Origin: Bacteroidota bacterium
GTDB taxonomy: Bacteria; Bacteroidota; Bacteroidia; Chitinophagales; Chitinophagaceae
Reading direction: 5' to 3'
Assembly (NCBI GenBank): GCA_023391015.1
Contig: JAEWBT010000096.1
Span: forward strand, 1 to 54,605
Length of the DNA: 54,605 bases
Under the pieces are notes generated by a model. That model was not told where the DNA came from. It searched no databases and was given only the letters and a program-made list of their open reading frames with translations. Of the stretch, positions 47,356 through 54,605 are shown in pieces (positions within the stretch are counted from its first letter, which is position 1; every line of letters begins with the position of its first letter). Position numbers and translations under genes: made by a program.

Positions 47356-50007
47356 ATGGCTTTGCTGTCCCCCAATACCCCTATTAAACGTCTGTTACCC
47401 GCCATTGGTTTATTCCTGCTGCTTCCAGTCGCGGTGGTCTTTTACTATGTACTGCTTCAGCTTAATACGTATTTTGGCGTGTTGCAGTCCAATGCGGGTA
47501 TTCTGAGTGACGTCCGCGTGAGCGCAAGCGCCTTGTTTCAGGCCATTGCTTTTGCGCTTGGCATGGTCGTCTCGGCGGTGTTCTACAGCTTCCGGTTCCG
47601 GTTTTTGATTCCGGCGCTGCTGCTCGTTGGCGGACTCTACCTGGGCTATGGTTTGTTGCAAAACATCGCCGTTGGCGAGTTCGACAGCTTTTTTCTTTCG
47701 GTGGCTTTTCTGTCCTATGGTGCGTTGTTTTTGCTGGGATGGATTATCGGCTGGGGCTTTGTGCGCTGGCGCTACTGGCATATGTTCATCGCGGCGCTTT
47801 TCCTCGTAGCCGGCGTGTTCACCATTGCCCGCTTTGCCGAAAAAACCACCGAGGATTTTATCCGGCAGGCCGTTCCGCTCATTCTCACGGCGGTGTACCT
47901 CGTTTTTATGGGCGAGCAGATTTACCGGCAGGAATACACCGGCGCGGCTTTCTGGAAAATGGCCTTTCGCCGACTGGGCGTTTTTGCAGCCATTCTGGCC
48001 CTGATTTCCCTGATAGCCGTCCCGCTTTTTAAACCCAAAATAGACGAAATAATTGCCACCACCGGCGGCGCCAACAGCAAAGGTGAAAAGCAAAAAGGCA
48101 TGGTGAAACAGGAAAAGGACGGCACCATGCGCCTCAACAACGCTACCGGACTGCAAAGCTCTTTTAAGCGAAGCAACGAGCTGGTGTTTGCCGCCCATAT
48201 CGACAACTATTTTCCCCAAACGGCTTTCCCCAATCCGCTGTATCTCACTTCTTTTTATTACAGCCGCTTTGACCCCGAAACCGAAACCTTTGAACGGGAT
48301 TCCATGATTCCGGAAAGCGACCTTTTTCAGCCCGACTGGGGAAGCGTTCCCTTGTTCCGCACCTATACCGACAGCGCCATTTACCGGTTGCAAAGTCGCC
48401 ACAAGCTGATGCACGAAATAGAGATTGAGGTGTATAGCAAGCGACTCAGCAAAACCAATTTTGTGGCGCCGCACATTGGTTATTCCGTGCAGCCCATCAC
48501 CGTAGAGCCCGATTTTCGGGAGGAATTTTCGGCGGCCTACCGTGCCAAAAGCCTCAGCAGCGAGCTGAACTCCGCCTACTTCGTGTACAATGTAACGATG
48601 GAGAAAAACCCGGAAATCGTGCAGTTTCAGGAAGACCGGTTTGCCGTGCTGCGGGATGAAATTAAAACGCCACTGGCCCCCGATTTCCGGAAATATTATA
48701 CCACTGTTCCCGCCGACCCGAAGTGGAATCCCATTAAAGAATTGGCTGGTCAATTGAGCGCCGAAAAGAAAACCACCATCGACAAAGTGCTGGCCGTGCG
48801 GGATTATTTTACCCAAAAAGACGCTGCCGGAAAGCCTCTGTTTCAATACTCCGACAACCCCGGCATTCCCGATATTCCGTCGGCTTCGCGGTTGCTGTAT
48901 TTCCTTTTTGAAAACCGGAAAGGCTACTGCGCCTACTACGCCGGTGCCACGCTTTTTCTGCTGCGCGCCATGGGCATTCCGAGCCGCATTGCCGTGGGCT
49001 ATATGACCGTGGACCGCAGTGGAGGCAAGAACGGCGGTTGGTATTGGTATTATGCCGATCAGGCGCATGCCTGGGTGCAGGTGTATTTTCCGGGCTACGG
49101 CTGGCTGGATTTTGACACCACCGTGGGCAACGACGAAGCACAGGAAAGTCCCCAGCCCGACGGCACGCCCCCGATGCAGCCGCCCAAAGCCATTCTGGCC
49201 ATTGACGGTATTGTAGAAAGCGCGGACACGATTTCCGGAAAAATTGCCCTGCGCACCACCGGTTTGAGCTATAAAGACCAGCAGCTGAGCGTTTCCCCAA
49301 ATCTGGCTGCCCTGCTGGACGCTTCCAAAGCACCTATTCAGCGCGATACCGTTCGGCTGACCTTAAAAGATATTCACCCCGAAGACACGCTGACAGCCGT
49401 GGCTTATCAGGATTTATTTAAGGTTGAAAATCCCCAAAACGCTGCCGGTTTTATAGCCCAGGCACCGAAACCGTTGCCGGTAGAAGATGTGTATGTGAAA
49501 CCGAAAGTTACCGTTCAGAAAGAAACGCCCGCCGAAAAACCAGCGCTTTCCAAACTGCCTTCCTGGGTGAAGTGGACCGCTGCGATTTCCGGAATTTTAC
49601 TCTTATTGCTGGCCTTCTGGCTCCTGTTGCCAAGGCTTCTTTTGGCCTATCTGAAAGGCAAGATTTCCGGAACTATTGGGGATAAAGAGCGCGCTTATTG
49701 GGCTGCCCGCGCTGCACGTTACCGCTTGGCCTTGCAGGGAGTTGAAGCCTCCGGCAGCTTTGACGCTTTTGCCCGTCACGCCGAGGCGTCTTTAAAAGCA
49801 CCCGATTTCCCCAAATTCAGCAACGTTTATCAGAAAGTGCGGTTCTCGCCAAATCCGCTCACCGACGCTGAAAAAGCGACCCTTTCCAATTTTTATCCGG
49901 CTGTGGAAACAATCATCCAACAGCGTTTTTCGCCGAAAGAAATCCGTCGGGCGATGCTACGACCTGCAAAAGCGGTGGGCGTATTTTGGGCACAGCAGCC
50001 GGTGTAG
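47356..50007 (+). CDS. Transglutaminase-like membrane protein
   Basis: An 883-residue protein with about seven N-terminal membrane helices (to about residue 225), a large periplasmic region and one further helix near residue 745. The transglutaminase-like core has Cys525 in RKGYCAYYAGATLFLLRAMG, His571 in YADQAHAWVQVYF and Asp585/587 in GWLDFDTT, so the papain-like triad is complete. The C-terminal cytosolic part is a helical DUF4129-like tail. This layout matches TgpA/DUF3488-type proteins; the substrate is unknown. It contains six TTCCGGAA copies (47338 just upstream, then 48308, 48685, 49233, 49587, 49665). Confidence 0.88.
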   Translation: MALLSPNTPIKRLLPAIGLFLLLPVAVVFYYVLLQLNTYFGVLQSNAGILSDVRVSASALFQAIAFALGMVVSAVFYSFRFRFLIPALLLVGGLYLGYGLLQNIAVGEFDSFFLSVAFLSYGALFLLGWIIGWGFVRWRYWHMFIAALFLVAGVFTIARFAEKTTEDFIRQAVPLILTAVYLVFMGEQIYRQEYTGAAFWKMAFRRLGVFAAILALISLIAVPLFKPKIDEIIATTGGANSKGEKQKGMVKQEKDGTMRLNNATGLQSSFKRSNELVFAAHIDNYFPQTAFPNPLYLTSFYYSRFDPETETFERDSMIPESDLFQPDWGSVPLFRTYTDSAIYRLQSRHKLMHEIEIEVYSKRLSKTNFVAPHIGYSVQPITVEPDFREEFSAAYRAKSLSSELNSAYFVYNVTMEKNPEIVQFQEDRFAVLRDEIKTPLAPDFRKYYTTVPADPKWNPIKELAGQLSAEKKTTIDKVLAVRDYFTQKDAAGKPLFQYSDNPGIPDIPSASRLLYFLFENRKGYCAYYAGATLFLLRAMGIPSRIAVGYMTVDRSGGKNGGWYWYYADQAHAWVQVYFPGYGWLDFDTTVGNDEAQESPQPDGTPPMQPPKAILAIDGIVESADTISGKIALRTTGLSYKDQQLSVSPNLAALLDASKAPIQRDTVRLTLKDIHPEDTLTAVAYQDLFKVENPQNAAGFIAQAPKPLPVEDVYVKPKVTVQKETPAEKPALSKLPSWVKWTAAISGILLLLLAFWLLLPRLLLAYLKGKISGTIGDKERAYWAARAARYRLALQGVEASGSFDAFARHAEASLKAPDFPKFSNVYQKVRFSPNPLTDAEKATLSNFYPAVETIIQQRFSPKEIRRAMLRPAKAVGVFWAQQPV

Positions 50008-50032
50008 GGAAAAAGGTGCCTTTGATTCCGGT

Positions 50033-50542
50033 TTATTTCGATCTTTCCCGCTCAAACGCTGCGAAATGCAACTGCTTGATTTCTTCCAAAAGACTGCCTT
50101 CAAACGGGCCGCTGATTGCTACATTTTGGATGATTTCTTTGGTAGAAACAAACCGGATAGGCGCATCAGGCAAGCCTGCTTCTTTGCGCCACTGGGCATA
50201 TTGGCTGCCCGCACTCAAAAACACCAATCGCCCGATTTCGGAAAAGGCATGTGCACCGGCGCACATGGGGCAATGCTCGCCGCTCGTGTAGAGTGTGGCT
50301 TCCCGGCGCTGCTCGCGGCTGAGGTTTTCCAGCGCCCATTGCGCCAGCTCTTTTTCGGGGTGGGCCGTGATGGTTTGGGTATTGGAGTGGTTGCGCGCCG
50401 TGGCCAATAGGGTACCATTTTCAGCTACCAAAACCGACCCAAACGGATTGTCGCCGGCCTCGAGGGCTTCGCGGGCCAAGGCTACGCATTGGGAAAGGAA
50501 AGCTTCATCGGTGGCGGTGAGGTGTTGCAGCGCGGTATTCAT
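50033..50542 (-). CDS. Nucleoside deaminase (cytidine deaminase superfamily) with HPE motif
   Basis: A 169-residue zinc deaminase. Zinc ligands are seen in ITAHPEKELAQWAL (His61, catalytic Glu63) and SGEHCPMCAGA (Cys91, Cys94). The first motif is HPE rather than the common HAE/CAE. The remaining sequence matches the COG0590-like group (DNPFGSVLVAENG, RIGRLVFLSAGSQ), which includes guanine deaminase and tRNA adenosine deaminases. Because of the HPE variant and lack of an RNA-binding extension, a free-nucleoside role is favoured over TadA, as inference. It ends the normal-composition part left of the SIR2 island. Confidence 0.82.
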   Translation of the reverse strand: MNTALQHLTATDEAFLSQCVALAREALEAGDNPFGSVLVAENGTLLATARNHSNTQTITAHPEKELAQWALENLSREQRREATLYTSGEHCPMCAGAHAFSEIGRLVFLSAGSQYAQWRKEAGLPDAPIRFVSTKEIIQNVAISGPFEGSLLEEIKQLHFAAFERERSK

Positions 50543-50835
50543 ATAAGTTGCTTTTGGGCGATTTTCCGGAAAGGAAAAGTGCCGAAAACTTAAAGACCTT
50601 GGCGACGAAGGCAGGAGCCGTTCGCCGAACGGTAAAAGAGCGCTACGCTGAGCGGGGGCGCTACGCTGAACGGGGATGCTTCTTTTCTTGTGCGGCGCTC
50701 AGCGTAACTTGCTGCCAACGTTTTGGCGCTTAGCGCAGTGGCGGATTTCGGAGCCCAAAACTGTCAATACACCACAAAAGTTGATGCGAGGTAGAATGTC
50801 CAATTAACCACGTCACCCGCCATTGAGCCAAACGC
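50543..50835. repeat. Repeat-rich left flank of the SIR2 island, with attC-like hairpin
   Basis: No gene is seen. After a TTTCCGGAAA at 50563 there is a palindrome CCGTTCGCCGAACGG (50618-50632), two 18-nt tandem copies starting CGCTACGCTGA (50641, 50659), and CGCTCAGCGTA (50696-50706), the inverted partner of TACGCTGAGCG (50644-50654). From about 50717 to 50836 GTTTTGGC...GTGGCGG and CCGCCATTGAGCCAAACGCC form long imperfect arms around about 70 bases. The size and shape recall integron attC sites, but the GTTRRRY core is not clean. It lies at the 3' side of the SIR2 gene. Confidence 0.6.
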
Positions 50836-50852
50836 CTGTTACCAGTAGTGCT
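50836..50852. repeat. Left arm of the inverted repeat flanking the SIR2 gene
   Basis: CTGTTACCAGTAGTGCT. Its inverted partner with one mismatch lies at 52161-52177, on the other side of the SIR2 gene. Confidence 0.85.
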
Positions 50853-50895
50853 TCTTTCCTTTTATTACTTTCTCATTCCGATTTAGGTTTAAGTT

Positions 50896-52125
50896 CTACG
50901 GGATTTGTTTCAAGTATTCTTCATAAGTCACTTGTGTTACGCCTTTTGGGATATAAGTCGCTTGGTATTTGTCAATCAATTCAGTCTTTGGTTTGTATGG
51001 GTCAATTACTACCATATGTTTACCCCTTGATAAAAAGTTATTTTCAAGGTATTCGTTTATCCCATGATCTTGAAAACCATAGCCGATTACAACAAGTAGT
51101 TCTGATGTCGAGAGGTTCTTTTCAAAATGTTTGAATAGATTTTTGTAGTAAGGATCACCCGTATAAGACCTTATTTTATTTGTTGTCCCGCTCAAAAAGT
51201 CAGGTGCTACTTCGTCCCATAAATTCTCAAATTTAAACTCGCCTGTTACTGGGTCTTTGATTTCCATTAGATAATTGGATACTGCATAATTGTCTTTTAA
51301 CCGAACTCTTTGTTGGTAGGGCTGCGGTGTATAGACAATTGTATTAAATACACTTCCGTGAAGCTTGTAAAGGGCAAGAGGCTTGTCAAATTTGTCGATG
51401 AAGCGTTCAAGTTTTATATAGTAAGTTTTAGGCACTTTTCTACCTGTGCCACTATTAAAGTCGTAGCTAACAGTTCCGTAAAATGGAGAACCTTCAAGTT
51501 GATAGCCATCTGTAAAATGTTGCCAAAGATCAAAATGATGTTGTCCTAACCAGTCAAAAAACAAGTCGTGATTTAGTGTGTGAAATTTGATGTCGCTTGT
51601 TTTAAGTAACTCTCTTAAAAAACCTATAAAAGGGTCGTAAGGCGGATAATTTGATGTGCTTACATCTTCGAAATATTGTGTCTTGTGCAGTTGCGAAGCC
51701 AGAAGCTGATTAAAACTTTTATTGAAGTCAGAAACTCGGTTGTAACAGTCTCTGTGATCGTCTGAATCTTTAAAGTGTTTGTCATTAAATCGTTTGTAAA
51801 ATCCTTCAATAGCTTCTTTGTTTTCTTTAATTATCAAATAGTCTGAATAATAGTCGTAAAAAGTTTCATAATGAAACTCTTCATTTGGTTTCAAAACTTC
51901 AGCACTATAAAATTCTAAAAATTCTTGAAGAAAAATTCTTTCGTCCCGCCTTGACCAGCGGTTTGGGTCTTCCTGTCCGTTTAGGAATATTGCCCTTTGG
52001 TCTGTGTGAATTAGTATTTCGCTTTCATTAATTTTGGAAAGTCGTTGATTCAATTGTCTAACACCTGGAATACCTTCAGGAATTGAAAACCCCGAGCCAA
52101 CTAATATTGATATGTTCGGTCTCAT
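50896..52125 (-). CDS. SIR2-like domain protein, probable antiphage NADase
   Basis: A 409-residue single-domain SIR2-like protein. The NAD-binding N-terminus ISILVGSGFSIPEGIPG matches the GAGxS...GIP motif, Asn185 in HTLNHDLFF and His256 in YKLHGSVF are the expected catalytic residues, and VVIGYGFQDHGINEYL near 346-361 is the SIR2_2 block. All key residues are present. Related domains in Thoeris ThsA, DSR and SIR2-HerA deplete NAD during phage infection, so abortive defence is inferred. The gene is strikingly AT-rich (28-37% G+C in lines counted by hand) compared with its neighbours, has no TTCCGGAA, and lies between inverted repeats. These are signs of horizontal transfer. Confidence 0.85.
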   Translation of the reverse strand: MRPNISILVGSGFSIPEGIPGVRQLNQRLSKINESEILIHTDQRAIFLNGQEDPNRWSRRDERIFLQEFLEFYSAEVLKPNEEFHYETFYDYYSDYLIIKENKEAIEGFYKRFNDKHFKDSDDHRDCYNRVSDFNKSFNQLLASQLHKTQYFEDVSTSNYPPYDPFIGFLRELLKTSDIKFHTLNHDLFFDWLGQHHFDLWQHFTDGYQLEGSPFYGTVSYDFNSGTGRKVPKTYYIKLERFIDKFDKPLALYKLHGSVFNTIVYTPQPYQQRVRLKDNYAVSNYLMEIKDPVTGEFKFENLWDEVAPDFLSGTTNKIRSYTGDPYYKNLFKHFEKNLSTSELLVVIGYGFQDHGINEYLENNFLSRGKHMVVIDPYKPKTELIDKYQATYIPKGVTQVTYEEYLKQIP

Positions 52126-52160
52126 TTCTGTATATTTTTTGTCGGTTGCAGGGGCGTCAT

Positions 52161-52177
52161 AGCATTACTGGTAACAG
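52161..52177. repeat. Right arm of the inverted repeat flanking the SIR2 gene
   Basis: AGCATTACTGGTAACAG, inverse complement of the left arm at 50836-50852 with 16 of 17 matches. It lies 35 bases upstream of the SIR2 start codon. Confidence 0.85.
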
Positions 52178-52178
52178 T

Positions 52179-52272
52179 TGTATTGCCGCTACTAATGTAT
52201 GGCAATCCGCCCATAGTCTGTAGTACGCATAGCGGCAATCCACCCACATTAGCTGTATTGCCGCTACTGATG
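52179..52272. repeat. Direct repeat pair TGTATTGCCGCTACTRATG with internal hairpin
   Basis: Copies at 52179-52197 and 52254-52272 are 75 bases apart and differ at one base. Between them AGCGGCAAT at 52231-52239 pairs with ATTGCCGCT at 52257-52265, part of the second copy. They adjoin the right arm of the inverted repeat. The rest of the gap to recQ (to 52388) shows no gene. Confidence 0.8.
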
Positions 52273-52388
52273 GTATGGGACGGTAGCGTAAACCCAAGTT
52301 TGGTATAGCGACATCGTCCGGCAAATAGCGCCCGCCTTCCCCATAAAAAACGGGCAGCCTCTCAGCCGCCCGTCTCTTTGAAAAATCA

Positions 52389-54605
52389 TCAGTTCGCGTA
52401 CTCGCTCATAAACTTAATCCGCATCATCTGCAACTGTTCCACCGTTACGTCGCGGTCTTTAAACTCTTCGTAGGCGTGGTTTAGGTCATCCTGTGCCGAG
52501 TTCCGGAAATAATCAAAAATATCTTCCTGCTCGTACTCGTCCAGCTCCTGCTCCAGGCAGTAATCCAGGTTCAGGCGCGTGCCCGAGGCCACAATGGTTT
52601 CCATCTCGCCCAGCAACGACTGAATATCAAGGTCTTTGTTGCGCGCAATGGTTTCCAACGGAATCTTCTTGTCGATGTTTTGGATGATAAACACCTTCAG
52701 GCCGCTTTTATTCACCACGCTGCGCATCACAAAATCTTCCGGCTTTTCGATGTTGTTTTCCTCCACGTAGCGCGCAATCAGGTCCACAAACTTGCGGCCG
52801 TAGCGCAGCGCCTTGCCCTTGCTCACCCCGTGGATGCGCTCCAGCTCCTGCATCGTGGTGGGGTAGGTGGTCGCCATGTCTTCCAGCGAGTTTTCGAGGA
52901 AAATCACAAACGGCGGCAAGCCTTTTTCTTTGCCCACCTGCTTGCGGAGGTCTTTCAGCATCTCAAACAACACCGGGTCGGTGGCTGCCGGAACGGCGCT
53001 TGCGGCGGTGGCGTTTTCGTCTTCCAGCACCTGCTCGTAGTTATGGTTGAGGGAAACCATAATGGAATACGGCTTTTTATGAAACTTGGTGCCTTTCTCG
53101 GTAATCTTCAACAAGCCATATTCTTCGATGTCTTTGCGGATCAGTCCGTCGAGCATCATGTGGCGGATCAGGCTGTGCCAGAAGTTTTCGTCCATCTGCA
53201 TCACCTTTCCGGCACCAAAAACCTTTAGCTTGTCGTGGCCGTAGGTCTGCACCTGCGGGTTGGATTTGCCCAGCACGATGTTCACCACATAATCGGTTAC
53301 GAAGCGCTCTTCCAGCGTCGCAATCGCATCCAGCACAATCTTAATCGAATCTTTTACTTCCAGCTTCGGCTTCGGGTTGCGGCAGTTGTCGCACTGTCCG
53401 CAGTTTTCGCCCGTGTAAGTTTCGCCAAAATAGTGGAGCAGCGTTTTCCGGCGACACACCGAGCTTTCCACATACGCCACCGTCTCGGCAATCAGCTGGG
53501 CATTCATCTCGCGCTCGCTCAGGGGCTTGTCGCGCATCAGGTGCTCCATTTTCTGCACATCCAGATAGGAGTAGTACAGCACACACTTGCCTTCCAGTCC
53601 GTCGCGACCCGCGCGACCCGTTTCCTGGTAGTAGTTTTCGAGGCTTTTAGGAATGTTGTAGTGAATCACAAAGCGCACGTCCGGCTTGTCGATGCCCATG
53701 CCAAAGGCAATGGTCGCCACAATCACTTCCACTTCTTCATGCAGAAACTGGTCTTGCCGCTGGGCGCGCAGGGCGGCGTCGAGGCCGGCGTGGTAGGCCA
53801 CTGCTTTCACCCCGTTGGCTGACAAGGTCTGGGCCAGCTCCTCAGTTGTTTTGCGGTTGAGGGTATAGATAATGCCACTTTTGCCGCGCATCGAGTGAAT
53901 AAACTTCACAATAGAGCGCAGCGTCTGGTCTTTGGTTCCTTTCGGAACAATTTCGTAGGAAAGGTTCGGGCGGTTAAAAGAATCGATGAAAACCGTTGGC
54001 TCGCGCAGCGCGAGGTTTTTCACAATGTCGTCCTGCACTTTCGGTGTAGCCGTGGCGGTGAGGGCAATAATCGGCAGCGTCGGGTCGATTTCTTCAATCA
54101 TGCCGCGCAGTTTCCGGTATTCGGGCCGGAAATCGTGGCCCCATTCGGAGATACAGTGGGCTTCGTCCACTGCCACAAAGGAAATCTTGATTTCCTTAAA
54201 AAAAGCAATATTATCGGCCTTTGTCAGGGTTTCCGGGGCCACATACAGCAACTTCGTCGTTCCGGAAAGCAGGTCGTCTTTTACTTTCTTTTGCTGCGCC
54301 TTCGTCAGCGTGGAGTTCAGAAAGTGGGCCACATTGTCGCGGCTGCTGTAGCCCCGCACGAGGTCCACCTGATTTTTCATCAGGGCGATAAGCGGCGACA
54401 CCACGAGGGCTACGCCTTCACTCATCAGGGCCGGCAACTGGTAGCACAGCGACTTGCCCCCGCCGGTCGGCATGATGACAAAGGTGTCTTTTCCGGAAAG
54501 GATACTTTGGATAATGGCTTCTTGCTGTCCTTTGAAATTTTCAAAGCCAAAATGGGTTTGGAGCGCGGCGGAGAGGGGGGAGGCGTCGGCGACTTTTGCA
54601 ACAGA
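52389..54605 (-). CDS. recQ: ATP-dependent DNA helicase RecQ (5' end beyond the window)
   Basis: A 3'-5' DNA helicase. The visible 738 residues begin within the N-terminus (LQTHFGFENFKGQQEAI, motif 0) and run through MPTGGGKSLCYQLPAL (Walker A), VDEAHCISEWGHDFRPEY (DEAH box), motif VI QETGRAGRDG, the zinc-binding RQC cysteines in CRRKTLL and NCGQCDNC, the winged helix, and an HRDC domain (about 52770-52920 in DNA), with a further C-terminal helix bundle. The frame stays open to the window edge, so the start codon is outside; ATG at 54473 is not the true start because it lies inside Walker A. Confidence 0.96.
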   Translation of the reverse strand, partial: SVAKVADASPLSAALQTHFGFENFKGQQEAIIQSILSGKDTFVIMPTGGGKSLCYQLPALMSEGVALVVSPLIALMKNQVDLVRGYSSRDNVAHFLNSTLTKAQQKKVKDDLLSGTTKLLYVAPETLTKADNIAFFKEIKISFVAVDEAHCISEWGHDFRPEYRKLRGMIEEIDPTLPIIALTATATPKVQDDIVKNLALREPTVFIDSFNRPNLSYEIVPKGTKDQTLRSIVKFIHSMRGKSGIIYTLNRKTTEELAQTLSANGVKAVAYHAGLDAALRAQRQDQFLHEEVEVIVATIAFGMGIDKPDVRFVIHYNIPKSLENYYQETGRAGRDGLEGKCVLYYSYLDVQKMEHLMRDKPLSEREMNAQLIAETVAYVESSVCRRKTLLHYFGETYTGENCGQCDNCRNPKPKLEVKDSIKIVLDAIATLEERFVTDYVVNIVLGKSNPQVQTYGHDKLKVFGAGKVMQMDENFWHSLIRHMMLDGLIRKDIEEYGLLKITEKGTKFHKKPYSIMVSLNHNYEQVLEDENATAASAVPAATDPVLFEMLKDLRKQVGKEKGLPPFVIFLENSLEDMATTYPTTMQELERIHGVSKGKALRYGRKFVDLIARYVEENNIEKPEDFVMRSVVNKSGLKVFIIQNIDKKIPLETIARNKDLDIQSLLGEMETIVASGTRLNLDYCLEQELDEYEQEDIFDYFRNSAQDDLNHAYEEFKDRDVTVEQLQMMRIKFMSEYAN

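Larger units (their letters stand above)
1184..54498. repeat. Dispersed highly iterated palindrome TTCCGGAA
   Basis: The octamer TTCCGGAA occurs about 70 times by hand count, first at 1184 and last at 54491, on average every 0.75 to 0.8 kb. About 40 copies are the full decamer TTTCCGGAAA. Intergenic copies include 2602, 4430, 4440, 12968, 19251, 20979, 21046, 27953, 30236, 30246, 38473, 38483, 43716, 46214, 47338 and 50564. Coding copies occur in all three frames and read as FRK, SGK/SGN or FPE, for example inside the thymidine kinase P-loop at 23423. Longer gaps cover pckA, gcvT, 40.6-43.4 kb and the SIR2 island. The coordinates give the span from first to last copy, not one continuous element. 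Confidence 0.9.

Noticed and set aside
50548..50733. ORF of 61 codons with RYAERGRYAERG
   Set aside because: It is created by the 18-nt tandem repeat at 50641-50676 and lacks any other support.
50717..50836. Classical integron attC site
   Set aside because: The size and fold are similar, but the RYYYAAC and GTTRRRY core sites are not matched. Reported only as attC-like.
50896..52125. A two-gene defence system such as Thoeris or SIR2-HerA
   Set aside because: No TIR, HerA, Argonaute or other partner gene is next to the SIR2-like gene. The neighbours are a deaminase and recQ of normal composition.
53235..53822. Long plus-strand frames opposite recQ, cls, pckA and the T9SS genes
   Set aside because: They are antisense shadows of well supported genes, with no family match and composition set by the opposite strand.
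1..54605. tRNA, rRNA or riboswitch genes
   Set aside because: I looked for cloverleaf-like GTTCRANNC segments and for THI-box, cobalamin and SAM leaders in the gaps, including around thiL, and saw nothing convincing. A covariance-model scan would be needed to be sure.

Overview
The window looks like the chromosome of a Bacteroidota bacterium, most likely of the Chitinophagaceae or a close family. The evidence is a gliding-type GldA ABC ATPase, two secreted proteins with type IX secretion (T9SS) C-terminal domains of two classes, MqnA of the futalosine menaquinone route, TANNTTTG promoter elements, and GTAGAGAC-type palindromes between genes. Genes are dense and moderately GC-rich by eye. Most start at ATG, but TTG and GTG starts are common. 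No rRNA, tRNA, CRISPR array, insertion sequence or prophage was seen.

Layout. 1-2.6 kb: end of a polysaccharide locus (Wzz-like chain-length protein, O-antigen ligase/polymerase). 2.8-14.2 kb: ATP-dependent PEP carboxykinase, cardiolipin synthase, a lipoprotein, a minimal ABC pair, GcvT, a core-type glycosyltransferase, a TraB/GumN protein, a ZIP transporter, YqgE and two flavin-linked proteins. 14.3-18.1 kb: a translationally coupled four-gene cluster (UbiA prenyltransferase, type III polyketide synthase, methyltransferase, FAD oxidoreductase), probably making a modified phenolic or quinone lipid. 18.2-27.3 kb: two Hsp20 genes, RfbC plus a sugar aminotransferase, an outer-membrane barrel, KdtA, thymidine kinase, a TolC-family protein, SuhB and ThiL. 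27.4-38.5 kb: an EGF-like lipoprotein, GldA, PhoH, an SDR and two large T9SS substrates. 38.6-50.5 kb: lytic transglycosylase, CDF transporter, RnhA, MqnA, YbjQ, HMG-CoA lyase, PanB, an OmpA-type lipoprotein, a glycine-zipper protein, 3-hydroxybutyryl-CoA dehydrogenase, a transglutaminase-domain membrane protein and a nucleoside deaminase. 50.6-52.3 kb: an AT-rich island holding one SIR2-like gene between inverted repeats. 52.4 kb to the end: RecQ, cut by the window edge.

The strongest unexplained signal is the palindrome TTCCGGAA, usually extended to TTTCCGGAAA. I counted about 70 octamers and about 40 decamers by eye in 54.6 kb, where about one octamer is expected by chance. They lie in genes, in all three reading frames, and between genes, sometimes as pairs 10 bp apart. 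The behaviour resembles the HIP1 repeat of cyanobacteria or DNA-uptake sequences. The motif is absent from the SIR2 island, which fits recent acquisition of that island.

Other notable structures are a 42-nt tandem array that alternates two unit types (11.2-11.4 kb), a 41-nt tandem array capped by two long palindromes (42.0-42.3 kb), and a recurring arrangement in which a TANNTTTG promoter box ends about four bases before the start codon, suggesting leaderless mRNAs.
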